Assembly (NCBI GenBank): GCA_027475525.1
Contig: JAMWFC010000116.1
Location: forward strand, 2,417,826-2,481,825
DNA: 64,000 bases
Source of the DNA: Macrolepiota albuminosa
Lineage: Eukaryota; Basidiomycota; Agaricomycetes; Agaricales; Agaricaceae
Direction: 5' to 3'
In this document: piece by piece, positions 23,786 through 34,763 of the stretch
Layout: each line of letters begins with the position of its first letter
How positions within the stretch are numbered: the first letter of the stretch is position 1
Notes under the pieces: model-generated
What the model was told of the DNA's origin: nothing
The model's input: only the letters and a program-made list of their open reading frames with translations
Database searches by the model: none
Program-made: the position numbers and the translations under genes

Positions 23786-26246
23786 CTACGAACATACACT
23801 GACGAATCCTTCTCTACTATCTTCCGGTATCTGACTATCCCCACATAACTCGTTCAAGTTCCACCAGTTCTCTAACCTTTTGCATATTTCCTTGAATGTC
23901 TCAGCTGACCCTTTCTCATGTATAACCGTCAGAGACACCACGGGCACTTCGCCGTTTTCAATGTGAACCTGGGGTCCGTGGAAGTCTACTCTGAACTTGA
24001 CGGCCTTGAGGATATTCATGACCCCGCTTGGTTCTTTGACCTCCTCAAGACGGCACTTGAGAACATCAGAACCTTCCGGATCCTCCAACACAACGCGGAT
24101 GTTCATGGCCATCAAGAGGCGCTTACACTCGTTTCGCGTGGTTTCGCGGTCAGCGAAGGAAAGTAGATGAAGAGGTGCAGGTCGAAAGCTGAAGACGTTG
24201 CCGAGCCAGGTCCGTTTGGGAGGAGAAGAGAAAGGAGAAAGGATGAATGGTTTGGAGGTAGACGAGGAAAAAGACGCTGTGTCAGAAGTACCTGGCGATG
24301 CTGTGAGAGACTCTCGCTTCTGTTTTTTCAATAGCTTTCCATGTTCTCTTCCTCTCGGCTCAATAATCTGAACACGTCTTCCGTAGCCCGCTTTAGTCTC
24401 CTTCCCCTTCTTCAGCGATGATTTTTTCATCATATCACTGCCTCTGTCGACGACGAAATGATTGTCGTTGGGTATGTTCTCTTTGTTACTCGGATCGCTA
24501 GTGAGGACGGAACGTGGTTTTCGTTTAACACTCAGAGGCCTAGTCTCAATCAGGGGTCTCGCTTTCATTCCACTCCTTGGTCTTGAACCAGAAGTTTCAG
24601 AATCCTGACCTTGAATATAGGTTGGCGTTGAGGGTGGAACGGAAAGCTCAGCCGGATCTTCACTGCCAGCGAAACGATTGAGGTTGGGAGACCAGAGACC
24701 ATTTTCTGACGCGGCCGCTTTCGCCTGGAGAACGTTAAGGTGCTGAACCAGCTGATGAAAGAATGCCTGCATCCTGTCGTCTTCAAATTCAGGGACTTCG
24801 AGTGGGGGAAGAAGAGGACTGTTGAATAGAGCGGAAACAGGTAAGGGCGATGAAATTTGAACTTGAATAGCAGGAGTCTGAGCAAGGGATTCATCTGAGC
24901 CTTGTGCGGACAGACGATTCTGACCTGAAGCCCTTCGCGGAGTAGGGGGGCCATCGCGAGGAGGAAGGGAAGAGGGAAAAGAATCTATGTTCATGATATC
25001 AACGGTTTTCTTCGACACTGCTGCTAGAGCCTTATCCTTCCTGCTTTTCTTGCGCCGAAGGCGATCTCGCGCTATCTTCTCTTCCTCGTCTCGATAAAGT
25101 TCCAGTTTACTTGCGCGGTATTGCACCAACAAATGATAAACCCCTTTCTCGAGCCCGGGACTGTCGTTGGATAAACGTTCTTCAATTTCTTCATCAGAGG
25201 TGCCGTTCCACAAAGTACGCAGGTTTGCAAAGATGTCTGGGTCGATCGACTTTCTATCAATTGGTTGCGCTACGCTATCCAGCCTTGGAGCTACATTGAT
25301 CGGTACCTTGGGTGGATAAAGCATAAAAAACGGATGGGCCATGATGTCAGGCATAGTGATTCTCTCTGCCACATCGATCGTAAGCATTCGGCCTATGAGG
25401 TTTTGCGCTAAGGCATCCATATCCTCAGGAAATTCAAATTTTCCCGCTTTCACCTTTTCCAGGAGTAGTGCCAGATCTTCATCATCGAAAGGGAGATTTC
25501 CGGCCAATAGAGCATAGAGGATTACGCCGCAGGACCAGATGTCAGCCGCTGAACCGTTGTACATGATGCCTGAGACTATTTCCGGAGCAGCGTAGTGAGG
25601 GCTACCGCATGACGTACGGAGTAGGCCATCATCAGTTCCTTGCCAGGCAGCCATACCAAAGTCAGCGATTTTAATGTTGAAATTTTGATCAAGCAGGATA
25701 TTTTCGGGCTTTAAATCACGGTGCGCGACGTTGAATCTGTGAAAGTAGTCCATGGCAGATATGATCTGTTGAAAGTAATTCAGCGCTTCTGGTACGGGCA
25801 GTTTGCCTTTGTTGCAGAGATGATCAAACAATTCGCCGCCCTGAATGTACTCCAGGATGAGATAAAGCTCTGTAGACGTTTCCCATACATCGTAAAGGCG
25901 CATCACGTTCGGATGATCCAAGAGTTTCATGACAACTATCTCTCGTTCGATGGCCAATTGAGTATGCTCGGTTGCGTCCGCCATACGATTGATAGAGACT
26001 CGAGAGTTGAGCGTCACCTTCGAGATGATTTTAATCGCAGCATACTGGCCAGTCTCTGAGTGTCGCGCAATCTTGACACGACCTATAAGTTTGATATCCG
26101 CGGTTTATATATATATGTAGTGGGTCAATTTCAGAGAGGAAAGGCGCACCTGAGGAACCTGAACCTATCTCTCTTCCAATTTTCCATAGCCCAATCCTTC
26201 GCGGGGTTGAGGACACTTTGTGAGGAATCATTGAAGTGTTAGCCAT
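23786..26246 (-). CDS. GIN4/HSL1/KCC4-type (Nim1-related) septin protein kinase
   Basis: A serine/threonine kinase of the Nim1/AMPK-like branch that, in yeasts, links septin assembly to the Swe1/Wee1 morphogenesis checkpoint. Exon 1 is 26246-26150 and exon 2 is 26082-23786; together 797 residues. The kinase domain starts near residue 19 (LWKIGREIGSGSSG, split by the intron before RVKIARH), with AAIKIISK, HRDLKPENILL, ADFGMAAW and SPHYAAPEIVSG. A long disordered middle is rich in Ser, Arg and Lys and contains SNKENIPND, a KEN-box-like degron. The C-terminus (residues about 690-785, RVVLEDPEGSDVLKCRLEEV) resembles the membrane-binding KA1 region of Gin4, Hsl1 and Kcc4. Choosing among GIN4, HSL1 and KCC4 needs a tree. 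Its start lies about 320 bp from the DNA ligase IV gene, which is read divergently. Confidence 0.9.
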
Positions 26247-26569
26247 GAAGTCCAGGAAAGAAAAGGGTTATGTGGCTGACCTTAGCATACAAAGTGAGCT
26301 TGTGTTCAGAGGTAGAAGTGGAGGTCATCAGGAAGTAAACAAGTGTAAAGAACGCGTCGTTTCCGGCGAAATGAGTCACGAGTAACCGCCATTGGCCACA
26401 TTAATATTGTGGTAAACAAGTGTAAAGAACGCGTCGTTTCCGGCGAAATGAGTCACGAGTAACCGCCATTGGCCACATTAATATTGTGACAAAGTCGAGG
26501 TGATTCACCAAGGGCTTGTACATCGGTCCACAATTCTTTCATTCCTCATTGATTACTGTTTCCTTCAAA
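26247..26569. promoter_or_regulatory. Divergent spacer between the septin kinase and ligase IV genes
   Basis: Both flanking genes are read away from this 320-bp region, so it should hold both promoters and probably the missing first exon of ligase IV. Nearly half of it is taken up by a 77-bp tandem duplication. The only ATG near the ligase gene in this interval is inside the duplicated unit and is soon followed by a stop. Confidence 0.55.
26335..26488. repeat. 77-bp perfect tandem duplication (junction 12)
   Basis: Copies 26335-26411 and 26412-26488, beginning gtaaacaagtgtaaagaac. It may lie over the ligase IV 5' end and explain why the start codon cannot be placed. Confidence 0.97.
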
Positions 26570-29500
26570 GATGATGCAACCGACCCCGGCCCCTCCTCTG
26601 TACCCAACTCTCCCAGATCCCAGACAGCGCAGGGTGAGGACGATGAACAACTGAAGCCACCCCCACAGAACATGGGAAGTGCCCCGTTTGGAGTTTTAGT
26701 TGGGCTCTTTGAGAAGCTGTCAAATGAAAGGAAGCATGAAAGGAAGAAGAAGCTTATAGACGCTTGGTTTAATGTATGACCAGGAAAACTCACAAGTCTG
26801 TTAACTCTAAGAGCTCGCTTCAGCACTGGCGCGATGAGAAGGGATTTGACTTATATCCCGTTCTGCGTCTCATACTTCCACAGGTGCGCTTCAAGTCAAT
26901 TGGGAAAACAGGCGTTGGACTGACTATGTGGCGTCAAAATGATGCAGAAAGATCGTGAACGTGCCGTATATGGGCTGAAGGAAAAGAACCTTGCAAAGAC
27001 ATACATCAAGTTAATTCCATTAGGGATGAAAGACCCGGATGCCATACGCCTGTTAAATTGGAAAAGACCAACAGAGAGGGACGTATGTATCGCTTAGCAT
27101 GTACTAAGGTCTACGCTGAACAGCCTGTGGCGTTTACTCACTTTCAGAAAACATCTGGAGACTTTCCCACTGTCCTCTATGAAGTTGTTAGCAAACGTTC
27201 ATCTGTCATTGAAAGCTCGCTTTCGATCGACGAGCTGAATGGTTTATTGGACACATTGGCACAGAATATGGGGAAACAGTAAAGTTCTGCCTTCCGATTC
27301 TTCCTATTTCTTATAGTAATCTAGAGATGCCCAATCTAAAATACTACAGAAAGTATACAATCGTTCCACACCCACGGAACAACGGTGGATTGTCAGGATC
27401 ATTTTGAAAGGTGTGACGATAATTCATCATCCTTAAAGTCTGCGAAACTCACCCTTGACGTAGACATGAACATATCTGTAAAAGAAACGACTGTGTTTGC
27501 GGTATTCCATCCAGATGCGCAAGATCTTTACAATACTTGTTCAGATCTCAAGAAGGTTGCATGGGAACTGTGGGACCAAACTCATCGACTAAATGCCCAA
27601 GTGAGTCATATTACTTTGCTTGATCTGCGCGAAAGGATTTGTCATTGATCTATCGCTCTAGGATAAAACAGTCCAGCTTTTCCATGCGTTCACTCCTATG
27701 CTATGTAAACGACCGACCAGAAAGATCGAGGACACAGTCAAGGAGATGGGTGGCTCTGAGTTTTTCATCGAAGAAAAGCTCGACGGTGAGAGGATGCAAC
27801 TACACAAGAGAGGGAACGAGTTTTTTTATTGCTCAAGGTTGGAGTCTCCCAAAAGCTCGACGGTGAGAGGATGCAACTACACAAGAGAGGGAACGAGTTT
27901 TTTTATTGCTCAAGGTTGGAGTCTCCCATGTGTGCTTATGAGTTCTCACCCGGCATTTCAGAAAGGGAAAAGATTATACTTACCTTTACGGTAAACACAT
28001 TGGTACTGGCAGTTTGACTCCATTCATCGACAAAGCATTTGATCCAAGGATTGATGAGTCCGTATCAATTCCATGTTTACGAACCAATCTATCAACCCCT
28101 CTCATAGTATCATTCTTGATGGCGAAATGTTGGTGTGGGATCCAGTATCTGAACGTAACCTTCCCTTTGGAACGTTGAAGACAGCGGCACTGGGTATGTT
28201 TCCCAATTTCTTTGGTTGTTATTCTATAATTATATAATACTCCATCGCTCTCAGACAGGTCAAAAAAAGAGCATAACCCTCGCCCATGCTGTAAGTTATA
28301 CGTTCTCTGTCTGGTTTTGAATCTCAAATTTTGCGAAGTCAAGGTCTTCGATCTCTTGTATCTCAATGGCCAGTCACTTCTTGAGAGGTCAACGGCGTTC
28401 AGAAAGAAGAACTTGCACAGCTGCCTGATCTCTTGTATCTCAATGGCCAGTCACTTCTTGAGAGGTCAACGGCGTTCAGAAAGAAGAACTTGCACAGCTG
28501 CCTCAAAGAAATCACGGGACGCATTGAATTTGCGTGGAATACAAAGGGAAGACAGCGAAGGACATTAGAGAACGGATGGATGAAGTTATGGCCGCAAGAG
28601 GAGAAGGTCTAGTCATCAAACATCCTTTAGCGAAGTATGTGCTCAATGGGAGAAACATGGACTGGATCAAGGTATGCCACTCCTTTTTTTCTGACCGTCA
28701 GTCAGTTCATTCTTGGCAATTAGGTTAAACCGGAGTACATGGTAGGTAGAAATAGTGACATTCAAAATACATATCCGCTTATCTTTTACTCGAGGACAAT
28801 ATGGGAGAGACAGTTGATGTCCTCGTTGTTAGTAGGTTGAGGACCTCGTCACTCATTTTTATAGGCTAATACTACCTCCAGGTGCCAATTATGGGTCCGG
28901 CAAACGAGGTGGTGGAGTGTCAACATTGATTTGTGCAGTCCTTGATGATCGACGACCTTCTGAAGATGATGATGAACCAAAGTACTGTTCGTTCATTGCT
29001 TCGAACGGTCTGATTCATGCTCGTTTCTTTCTGCTAGATACAGTACATTTGTTCGTATCGGTTCTGGCTTGTCATTCGCAGATTATGTGTGGGTTCGTGA
29101 GAAGCCATGGAAGACTTGGGACCCCAAACGTCCTCCGCAGTTCCTATTGACTTCAAAGCGGTCTCATGAAGATAAGGGCGATGTTTATCTAGAACCCGAG
29201 GAGTTGGTCACAGTTACAACAAGTAAACTATTGCTAATCTCGACTTTAGTTCGTTCATTCTCAAGGTAAAAGCTGCGGAAATTGTACCTTCAGGTGGGCA
29301 TTGCGCGTGTGTTCCGCGCAATTAATTTTGAGAATTGTCTACAGATCAATATGATATGGGTTTCACAATGCGTTTCCCGCGAGCGCTCGCAATCCGTGAT
29401 GATCTTAGCATTGCAGATTGCATGACTGCAACAGGTATTGGTTCAATGGACTCTCCATTCGGAAAATTGTGGTAACAGGCTTGACAGAAATATTGGAAAG

Positions 29501-31251
29501 CGTTCGCTCTGAAAAAAAGCGAAAGATGGAGAGTGATACAGGGTAAGTCATCTCTGACCGGCGGACATGTTTGTGATTAACCATGCCTGTAGGGTTTCAC
29601 AGAAAAAGCGCAAGACAGTTGCCAAAAAAGTAGAACAGGATTTCGACCGTAATTAACGCCTCTGACTTTTCATTCTAGCCGGTGATGCTTCCGGAGTATC
29701 AGGGACCAAAATTGAAGGGAGTAGCGGTGACAAGTCGTCTTTTTAACGGTATGAAATTTGGTGCGTTGCATCTAGCTGACATTGTTGCACACGCTGAAGA
29801 CCATGATAGTGGTTATGTCTGATCCAAAATCACGAACAGGGGATCAAGACAAGAAGGATCTAATGAAACTGTTGGTTCCCTCTCAATTTCTAGTTGGGGT
29901 CATTGACCTGAATCATGCTAGCATTCACACGAATGGTGGAACATGCGCCCAGATTGCAACAAATCAATCCAACTTGTTTGTGGTATATGGCGGCATGGTT
30001 ACTCGTAGGTATTCTCTGGTAATCGAAAATGCCGCATTGGTGGCTCAGGCTTTCATTTCTTCAGCTTACGACCTCAAATTACTGATCAACAAAGGAATCT
30101 ACGACGTCATCAAGCCTGAATGGGTAACTGATTCAATCGATGGTCAGGCTCTTGCGCCTTTCTATAAGAGGTATTTTTGGATCCCTTCACCCAAACCCGC
30201 GTTCAAACTATACAACACACAGATATTTTTTCCACGCAAAGACTGAACGAGTCGAGGCAGATGATTTCGAAGATGCAGACAATGAGATTGATGACGAGGT
30301 TAAAAGTGAAGAGAAACCGCTTTCACCCGCTTCCCAGGCAGTACAAGAATCTCCTGCCCCGCCTGGAAATGAGGAGCAATCGGACGCTGTGAAAGACGAA
30401 AAGCCCGATGATCCTGACCTCGCGGACTGGTTCAAAGTCGATGATATGAAGCAGGAAGAAGACATCAAGTACGAATCGGTTACAGACGCAGACTCTGACA
30501 ATGCCGACGTTGCGGACGAAGACGATGACCTTGACGACTGGTTTAACATCAAGAAATCCTCTACGGAGCCACCTACCCCGGCCGAGCCGGAGTCAAGTCA
30601 AGCCTCGTCGGTATGCTTGTAAAGATTTATATCTAGGGCTGACTGCTCATCTCTTTACAAAGTTTGTGGATGTCACAATGGGAGAGACTGAAGATGCTAT
30701 GGAGTACGATCAAGAAAAAATTTTCAGACATTTGTGCGTTTCTTACCTTATTTTCGTTGTTGAATAATCCCTTACTCGGCCGTTTAAAGATGCTTCTATC
30801 TTGATTCCCCCGAAAACGCACAGAAAAACGGCTTGATAATCAAGTCCAAGAATGAAGCGGACCTCAACAAGAGGTATGGCAAACACTTTTTGATCCAAAT
30901 TACGTAGTCTGATTATACTGAAGCTTTGCTGAGCTTTCTGTGAAAATCATGGAGAACGGAGGGAAGGTTGTGGATCTCACAGAGCCAAGGCTTACACACA
31001 TTATCATTGATAAACGGGACGACAGTCGTCGTCTAGAACTAATGAAGCGCACGTCAAAGTCAGTCCTTACAGACTTTGCTTTTTCTACTGGTGCTAACTT
31101 CCTTCTGCAAGGCCCAAGAGGCGTCACCTTGTTGTTTCTGAATTCATTCACGCCTGTCTGGAGGAGGAGACGTTGCTCGATGAAGAAGGTGTGTGTCCAC
31201 GACCATGCAGTGAAAATTCACTGATCCGTCCGGGCAGATTTTGTTCCTTGA
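26570..31251 (+). CDS. LIG4: DNA ligase IV (non-homologous end joining), start unresolved, disrupted by an assembly junction
   Basis: ATP-dependent ligase that seals double-strand breaks with XRCC4/Lif1 in non-homologous end joining. About twenty short exons can be joined from near 26570 to a TGA at 31249-31251. The N-terminal DNA-binding part carries GSAPFGVLVGLFEKL and KNLAKTYIKLIPLGM. Catalytic motifs follow: EEKLDGERM with the AMP-binding lysine (27770-27795), IILDGEMLVWD (near 28110), KVFDLLYLNGQSLLER, EGLVIKHPLAKY and DWIKVKPEYM. Two BRCT regions end the protein, the first around GMKFVVMSDPKS and the second after an acidic linker repeating DWF motifs. Problems: no start codon in frame was found; a 77-bp duplication at 28350-28503 shifts the frame; and near 28533 a further base is missing where W-E-Y-K-G is expected. 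Because every other splice and motif is intact, I regard these as sequence or assembly errors, not a pseudogene. Confidence 0.88.
27774..27927. repeat. 77-bp tandem duplication over the ligase IV active site (junction 13)
   Basis: Copies 27774-27850 and 27851-27927; one extra base matches. Each copy holds the catalytic KLDGER codons and the donor that ends this exon. Splicing from the first donor (27838) to the acceptor at 27961 removes the whole second copy, so a gene finder would report a normal protein with an intron 77 bases too long. Confidence 0.96.
28350..28503. repeat. 77-bp perfect tandem duplication inside a ligase IV exon (junction 14)
   Basis: Copies 28350-28426 and 28427-28503, wholly coding, beginning gatctcttgtatctcaatg. 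Because 77 is not a multiple of three, the raw sequence leaves the ligase frame after LHSCL. Confidence 0.97.
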
Positions 31252-31585
31252 GACAATGCAATTCGGGCGGTGCTTGAAGCTTATATAAGTCTCATCAATG
31301 TTTAATTTTACCATTACTCGTATCCTGTATACTTGCCACTCGTATGAATACACGATTGTCACTAAAAGATTTGGCCGCGGAGTTGATTTGTTGTGACGTG
31401 TTTACTTTGGACACTGAGCGCGTCTTAGCCTTTTTTTGTCTCACGTCCGGCACGATACGCTTGATACCCTCCCTACCTCCATCTTCCCTCAAATCGCCCT
31501 CTTTCTGCGTTACACTCCTCATTCCTCTCTTTGACGCGTCTTTCAGCGTTAAAAGCTCTTGCTGCACCTTCGTTGGTGTCCCGTC
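31252..31585. promoter_or_regulatory. Ligase IV to forkhead spacer
   Basis: A 334-bp interval between two tandem genes. It probably holds the ligase IV 3' end and the forkhead promoter. The last 150 bases are rich in C/T tracts (ctccctacctccatcttccc), as is common upstream of fungal starts. No open frame of interest. Confidence 0.5.
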
Positions 31586-34532
31586 ATGTTCAAACCCCAG
31601 GCATCGCCCATTTCACAGATGCTTCTTTCTCTAGGCCTTACGCGTGAAGACCTCATGAAGGAGACAGACAACATGCGCAATTTCTTAAACACAGAAAATG
31701 CAGCTGTTCCACGTATTGCTGAAGCACTCAACGCCCTTTCGCCCCCCTCTGTTCCTGAAAACCGAATGACAGCCAAACCGCCTAGCACGTCAGCTTCATT
31801 CACGCGTTCCCGGTCCCGCGCGAACTCTAACGCCTTCCGGGAAATCTCTCCTCCCATCACGCCCGTGAAATCTGAGCCAGTCGAAGGAGGCGTCCCCGGC
31901 CCCCTGCGTGCATTTGGCAGCATGGAGGAAGTCATTGAACGCCAAAGGCGACAAAGCAGGAGGGAGAAAAAGGAACGGCGGGAGAGAGAGCGCGAGTTGC
32001 AGACAAAATTGAGCGGGACACAGGCACCCTCGCCATCCCCTGGCGACGCGCCACAAAGTGGTTTCAAGCTCGATTCTCGGACGAAACCACGCGTCGAGAC
32101 GCCTTTCATAACAGATAACACCCAAGCTTCGGCTGGTGGGACATCCTCTCAGGTTTGTGGATGTTATTCGACGCGTCATCATGTCCCTCTAATGCCTTTC
32201 TGGTGTACTTAGGGCGACAGTACATCTGTTGTGCCAGTTACACCTCAACGGCACAAGTACTACCGAGAACATACTAATATCAGCTCGAGCACCTACTCCC
32301 AGCCATTCATCAGAGTACGTTCTCATCCACGGCAGAACGTATCATACTGACTATTGTACAGCAACAGACTCCAGTGAAAACTGAGTCACCGAGTGTGACA
32401 CCCGTAATGCAACCCCCAGCTACCTCTCAGCAACAATACCTTACATACCCCCAATACCTTGCCTGTGCCCGTCTACTACCTCATCTCGGATTCCCAAATG
32501 CACAGGCTGGTCCTTCAATGCCTCCCGTTACACCTCAGAATCGACGTACTTACACGCTTCATACCAAACATGAAAGTTCTCCTTTGCCCCCGTCCTCACC
32601 ACCTTTCCCGTCCTCTCCTGTCTTCACACCGAATCGGCCTCCTGTAAACCTTGTCTCCTCCCCAGGTCCAATGGGTCCTCTTCCTGAGGAGGAAGAATAT
32701 GATAAATTACCTTATACCCTTCCCCCTGGTCCGTACTCCCCTCACAAACCAGATCTTTCCTATGCGGCACTTGTTGGCCAAGCGATTCTATCTTCTCCCC
32801 AACACAGACTCACACTTCAAGAAATCTACGACTGGATCACAATTGTGTATCCGCACTTCAAACGCGGCGAAACAACATGGATGAACAGCATCAGGCATGT
32901 TCTGAGCACCACTATATGTTTCCGCAAAGTTCCTCGTGATCGGTCTGTAGGGCGGACACTCTGGGCCATATGGGACGAGGATCTGGAATGCTTCAAAGGT
33001 GGAGGATTCAGGAAACATCTTTGCAAAGACATTGCTGAAAGTCTTGCCGCCAAGGCTGAGCAATCCAAAGGTAAAGGAAAGGGTCGAAAGCGTGCGGAAA
33101 CAGACGATGGAGCAGACCCAAGAAAGCCAAAGCGTGCTAAAAGAGAGCAAGTAGGAACACCGGCCGCACTTCTGACAGCCTCTTACATGCCTGCCACGTT
33201 GACAGCCCATCCTTTGTTTCCGCCAACGCGCCCTGCAACCCATCACCAACCCTACTATGAGAGTTGTATGCAACCTCAGACTCTACCTGCAGAAGTCATA
33301 TTCCCTCCTCTTCCTGCTGGTGTTGGTTATAACCGCCTCATCTCGACTTTAAGTACAGTTAAACCTCTCCCGACGGTTGCAGAAGGTGACTCGCAAACGG
33401 AACCTGAACGGGAGAAGGAAGAGGATGGGGTTGAAGCCTCTGAAGTTGCACCTTCGCCTGAGTCGACCCCGATTGTGGCATCAGATTCAGCGCCATCATC
33501 ATTGCCTGACCTCACGCCAAACTGCAGTTCCTCTAGTCCCCCACCGGAGTCAAGCGATTTGGGAACTTCCAGCTCGAGTATCGAGGATGTTAATCTGGAT
33601 GATTATATCACGATTGGCGGTGATATTGAAGACGCCGAAGAAGGGAGCCCTGCTAAAGATGAGGATGACAATGTCTTTATCCAGTCTTTGTTGAGCCCTG
33701 CGAGGGATTTGGGTAGATCACCGAAAGCAGCAGAGAAGTCCAAGACGCAGGAGTTTACACTCGGTTCGGGATTCAAGCTTGAACTAGGTAATGTGAACTC
33801 GTCCGATGATGACGATCAAGCTCTGTGGATGCGTACGAAAGGGGTTACTAGGAGCCCAGATGGAAGGAGACTTAGCGTACGTTGACATTTTCTTTCGATT
33901 TTTGGAGGGGCAGCTAACTGTACCTTGTGCAGAAAAAGATGACCTTCCCACCTGTTCCTACTTCCCCCACTTTGAATCGGAAAGCTAGTTGTCATGGGGG
34001 GAAGGTTTCGAAACCATTGCCAAGCAAGAAGTCGCTGGATGCCGAGCGTCCCACAACGCCCACGCCTTCTACACCGCCACGAACGGCGTCTCAACTGCCG
34101 GTGTCGTCGGTTCGTACACCATTGTCATCGAAAGGAGTCAATCCTGCGGCTTTGCATTCAGAGTGGGATGACGACGATGGACGTGCTGGGGAGTTGGAAC
34201 TCAACAGAACGCCTCGCAAACGTGTCGTCAGCTCGGGGACTCATGGAGGAGCGCCTGTCACTCCCCGACGTCTGGTGTTTCCGACAAACCAAAATGAATC
34301 GCCGTTTTCGACACCAGCGGGTGGAACGATATTCTCTCCGTTCCGAACGCCTGGCTCGCGCTCGGTGTTCGACCCCCATGATCCTGGTGCACTCCTGGAC
34401 GAAGAGCTGAACCGGATGGGGGCGGCCACGGGGGATTCACCCGCGGGTTTGTTTGGGAAGGGAAGAGGGTCTCTTTTGTACGAGAGTCCTGGATTCTCAT
34501 CGAGTCCAGGACAGTATACTCGGTGGTGGTGA
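31586..34532 (+). CDS. Forkhead transcription factor
   Basis: A nuclear DNA-binding protein with a single forkhead (winged-helix) domain. Predicted exons 31586-32152, 32213-32314, 32362-33876 and 33933-34532 join to 927 residues. The forkhead domain spans about residues 350-447: KPDLSYAALVGQAILSS, LTLQEIYDWI, VYPHFKRGETTWMNSIRHVL and CFRKVPRDRSVGRTLWAIWD. A basic stretch follows (KGKGRKRAETDDGADPRKPK), a likely nuclear signal. The rest is Pro/Ser-rich and probably disordered, with acidic patches such as SIEDVNLDDYITIGGDIED. A variant recognition helix (MNSIRHVLSTTICF where many forkheads read NSIRHNLSLN) is visible. Fungal forkheads of this type drive cell-cycle gene expression; whether it matches yeast Fkh, Hcm1 or Fhl1 cannot be settled here. 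Confidence 0.9.
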
Positions 34533-34763
34533 GACGACTTGATATGACATGACACGAGGATCTACATTGTATTTTTGTTGACATTGGCTATGGCTACGGT
34601 TATCTATGTACTGCTGCTTGTATAGTAGGAAATGTATGGATTGGTCACGGGTGTCACAAGGCGTGATCTGAGCGGGAAGTTGGGAGCGTTCATCGTTGGA
34701 CTCTGACTGACCCGGCACTCTGCTGCTCTTTCTTGATCCACCACCGTCGTCTCCCTCGCTGCA

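Noticed and set aside
26570..31251. Ligase IV as a pseudogene
   Set aside because: Two defects sit at one assembly junction, while about twenty splice sites, the active site and both BRCT regions are intact, which is not expected of a decayed gene.
33327..34584. Minus-strand open frames over the forkhead gene
   Set aside because: They mirror Ser/Pro-rich coding sequence and have no domain.
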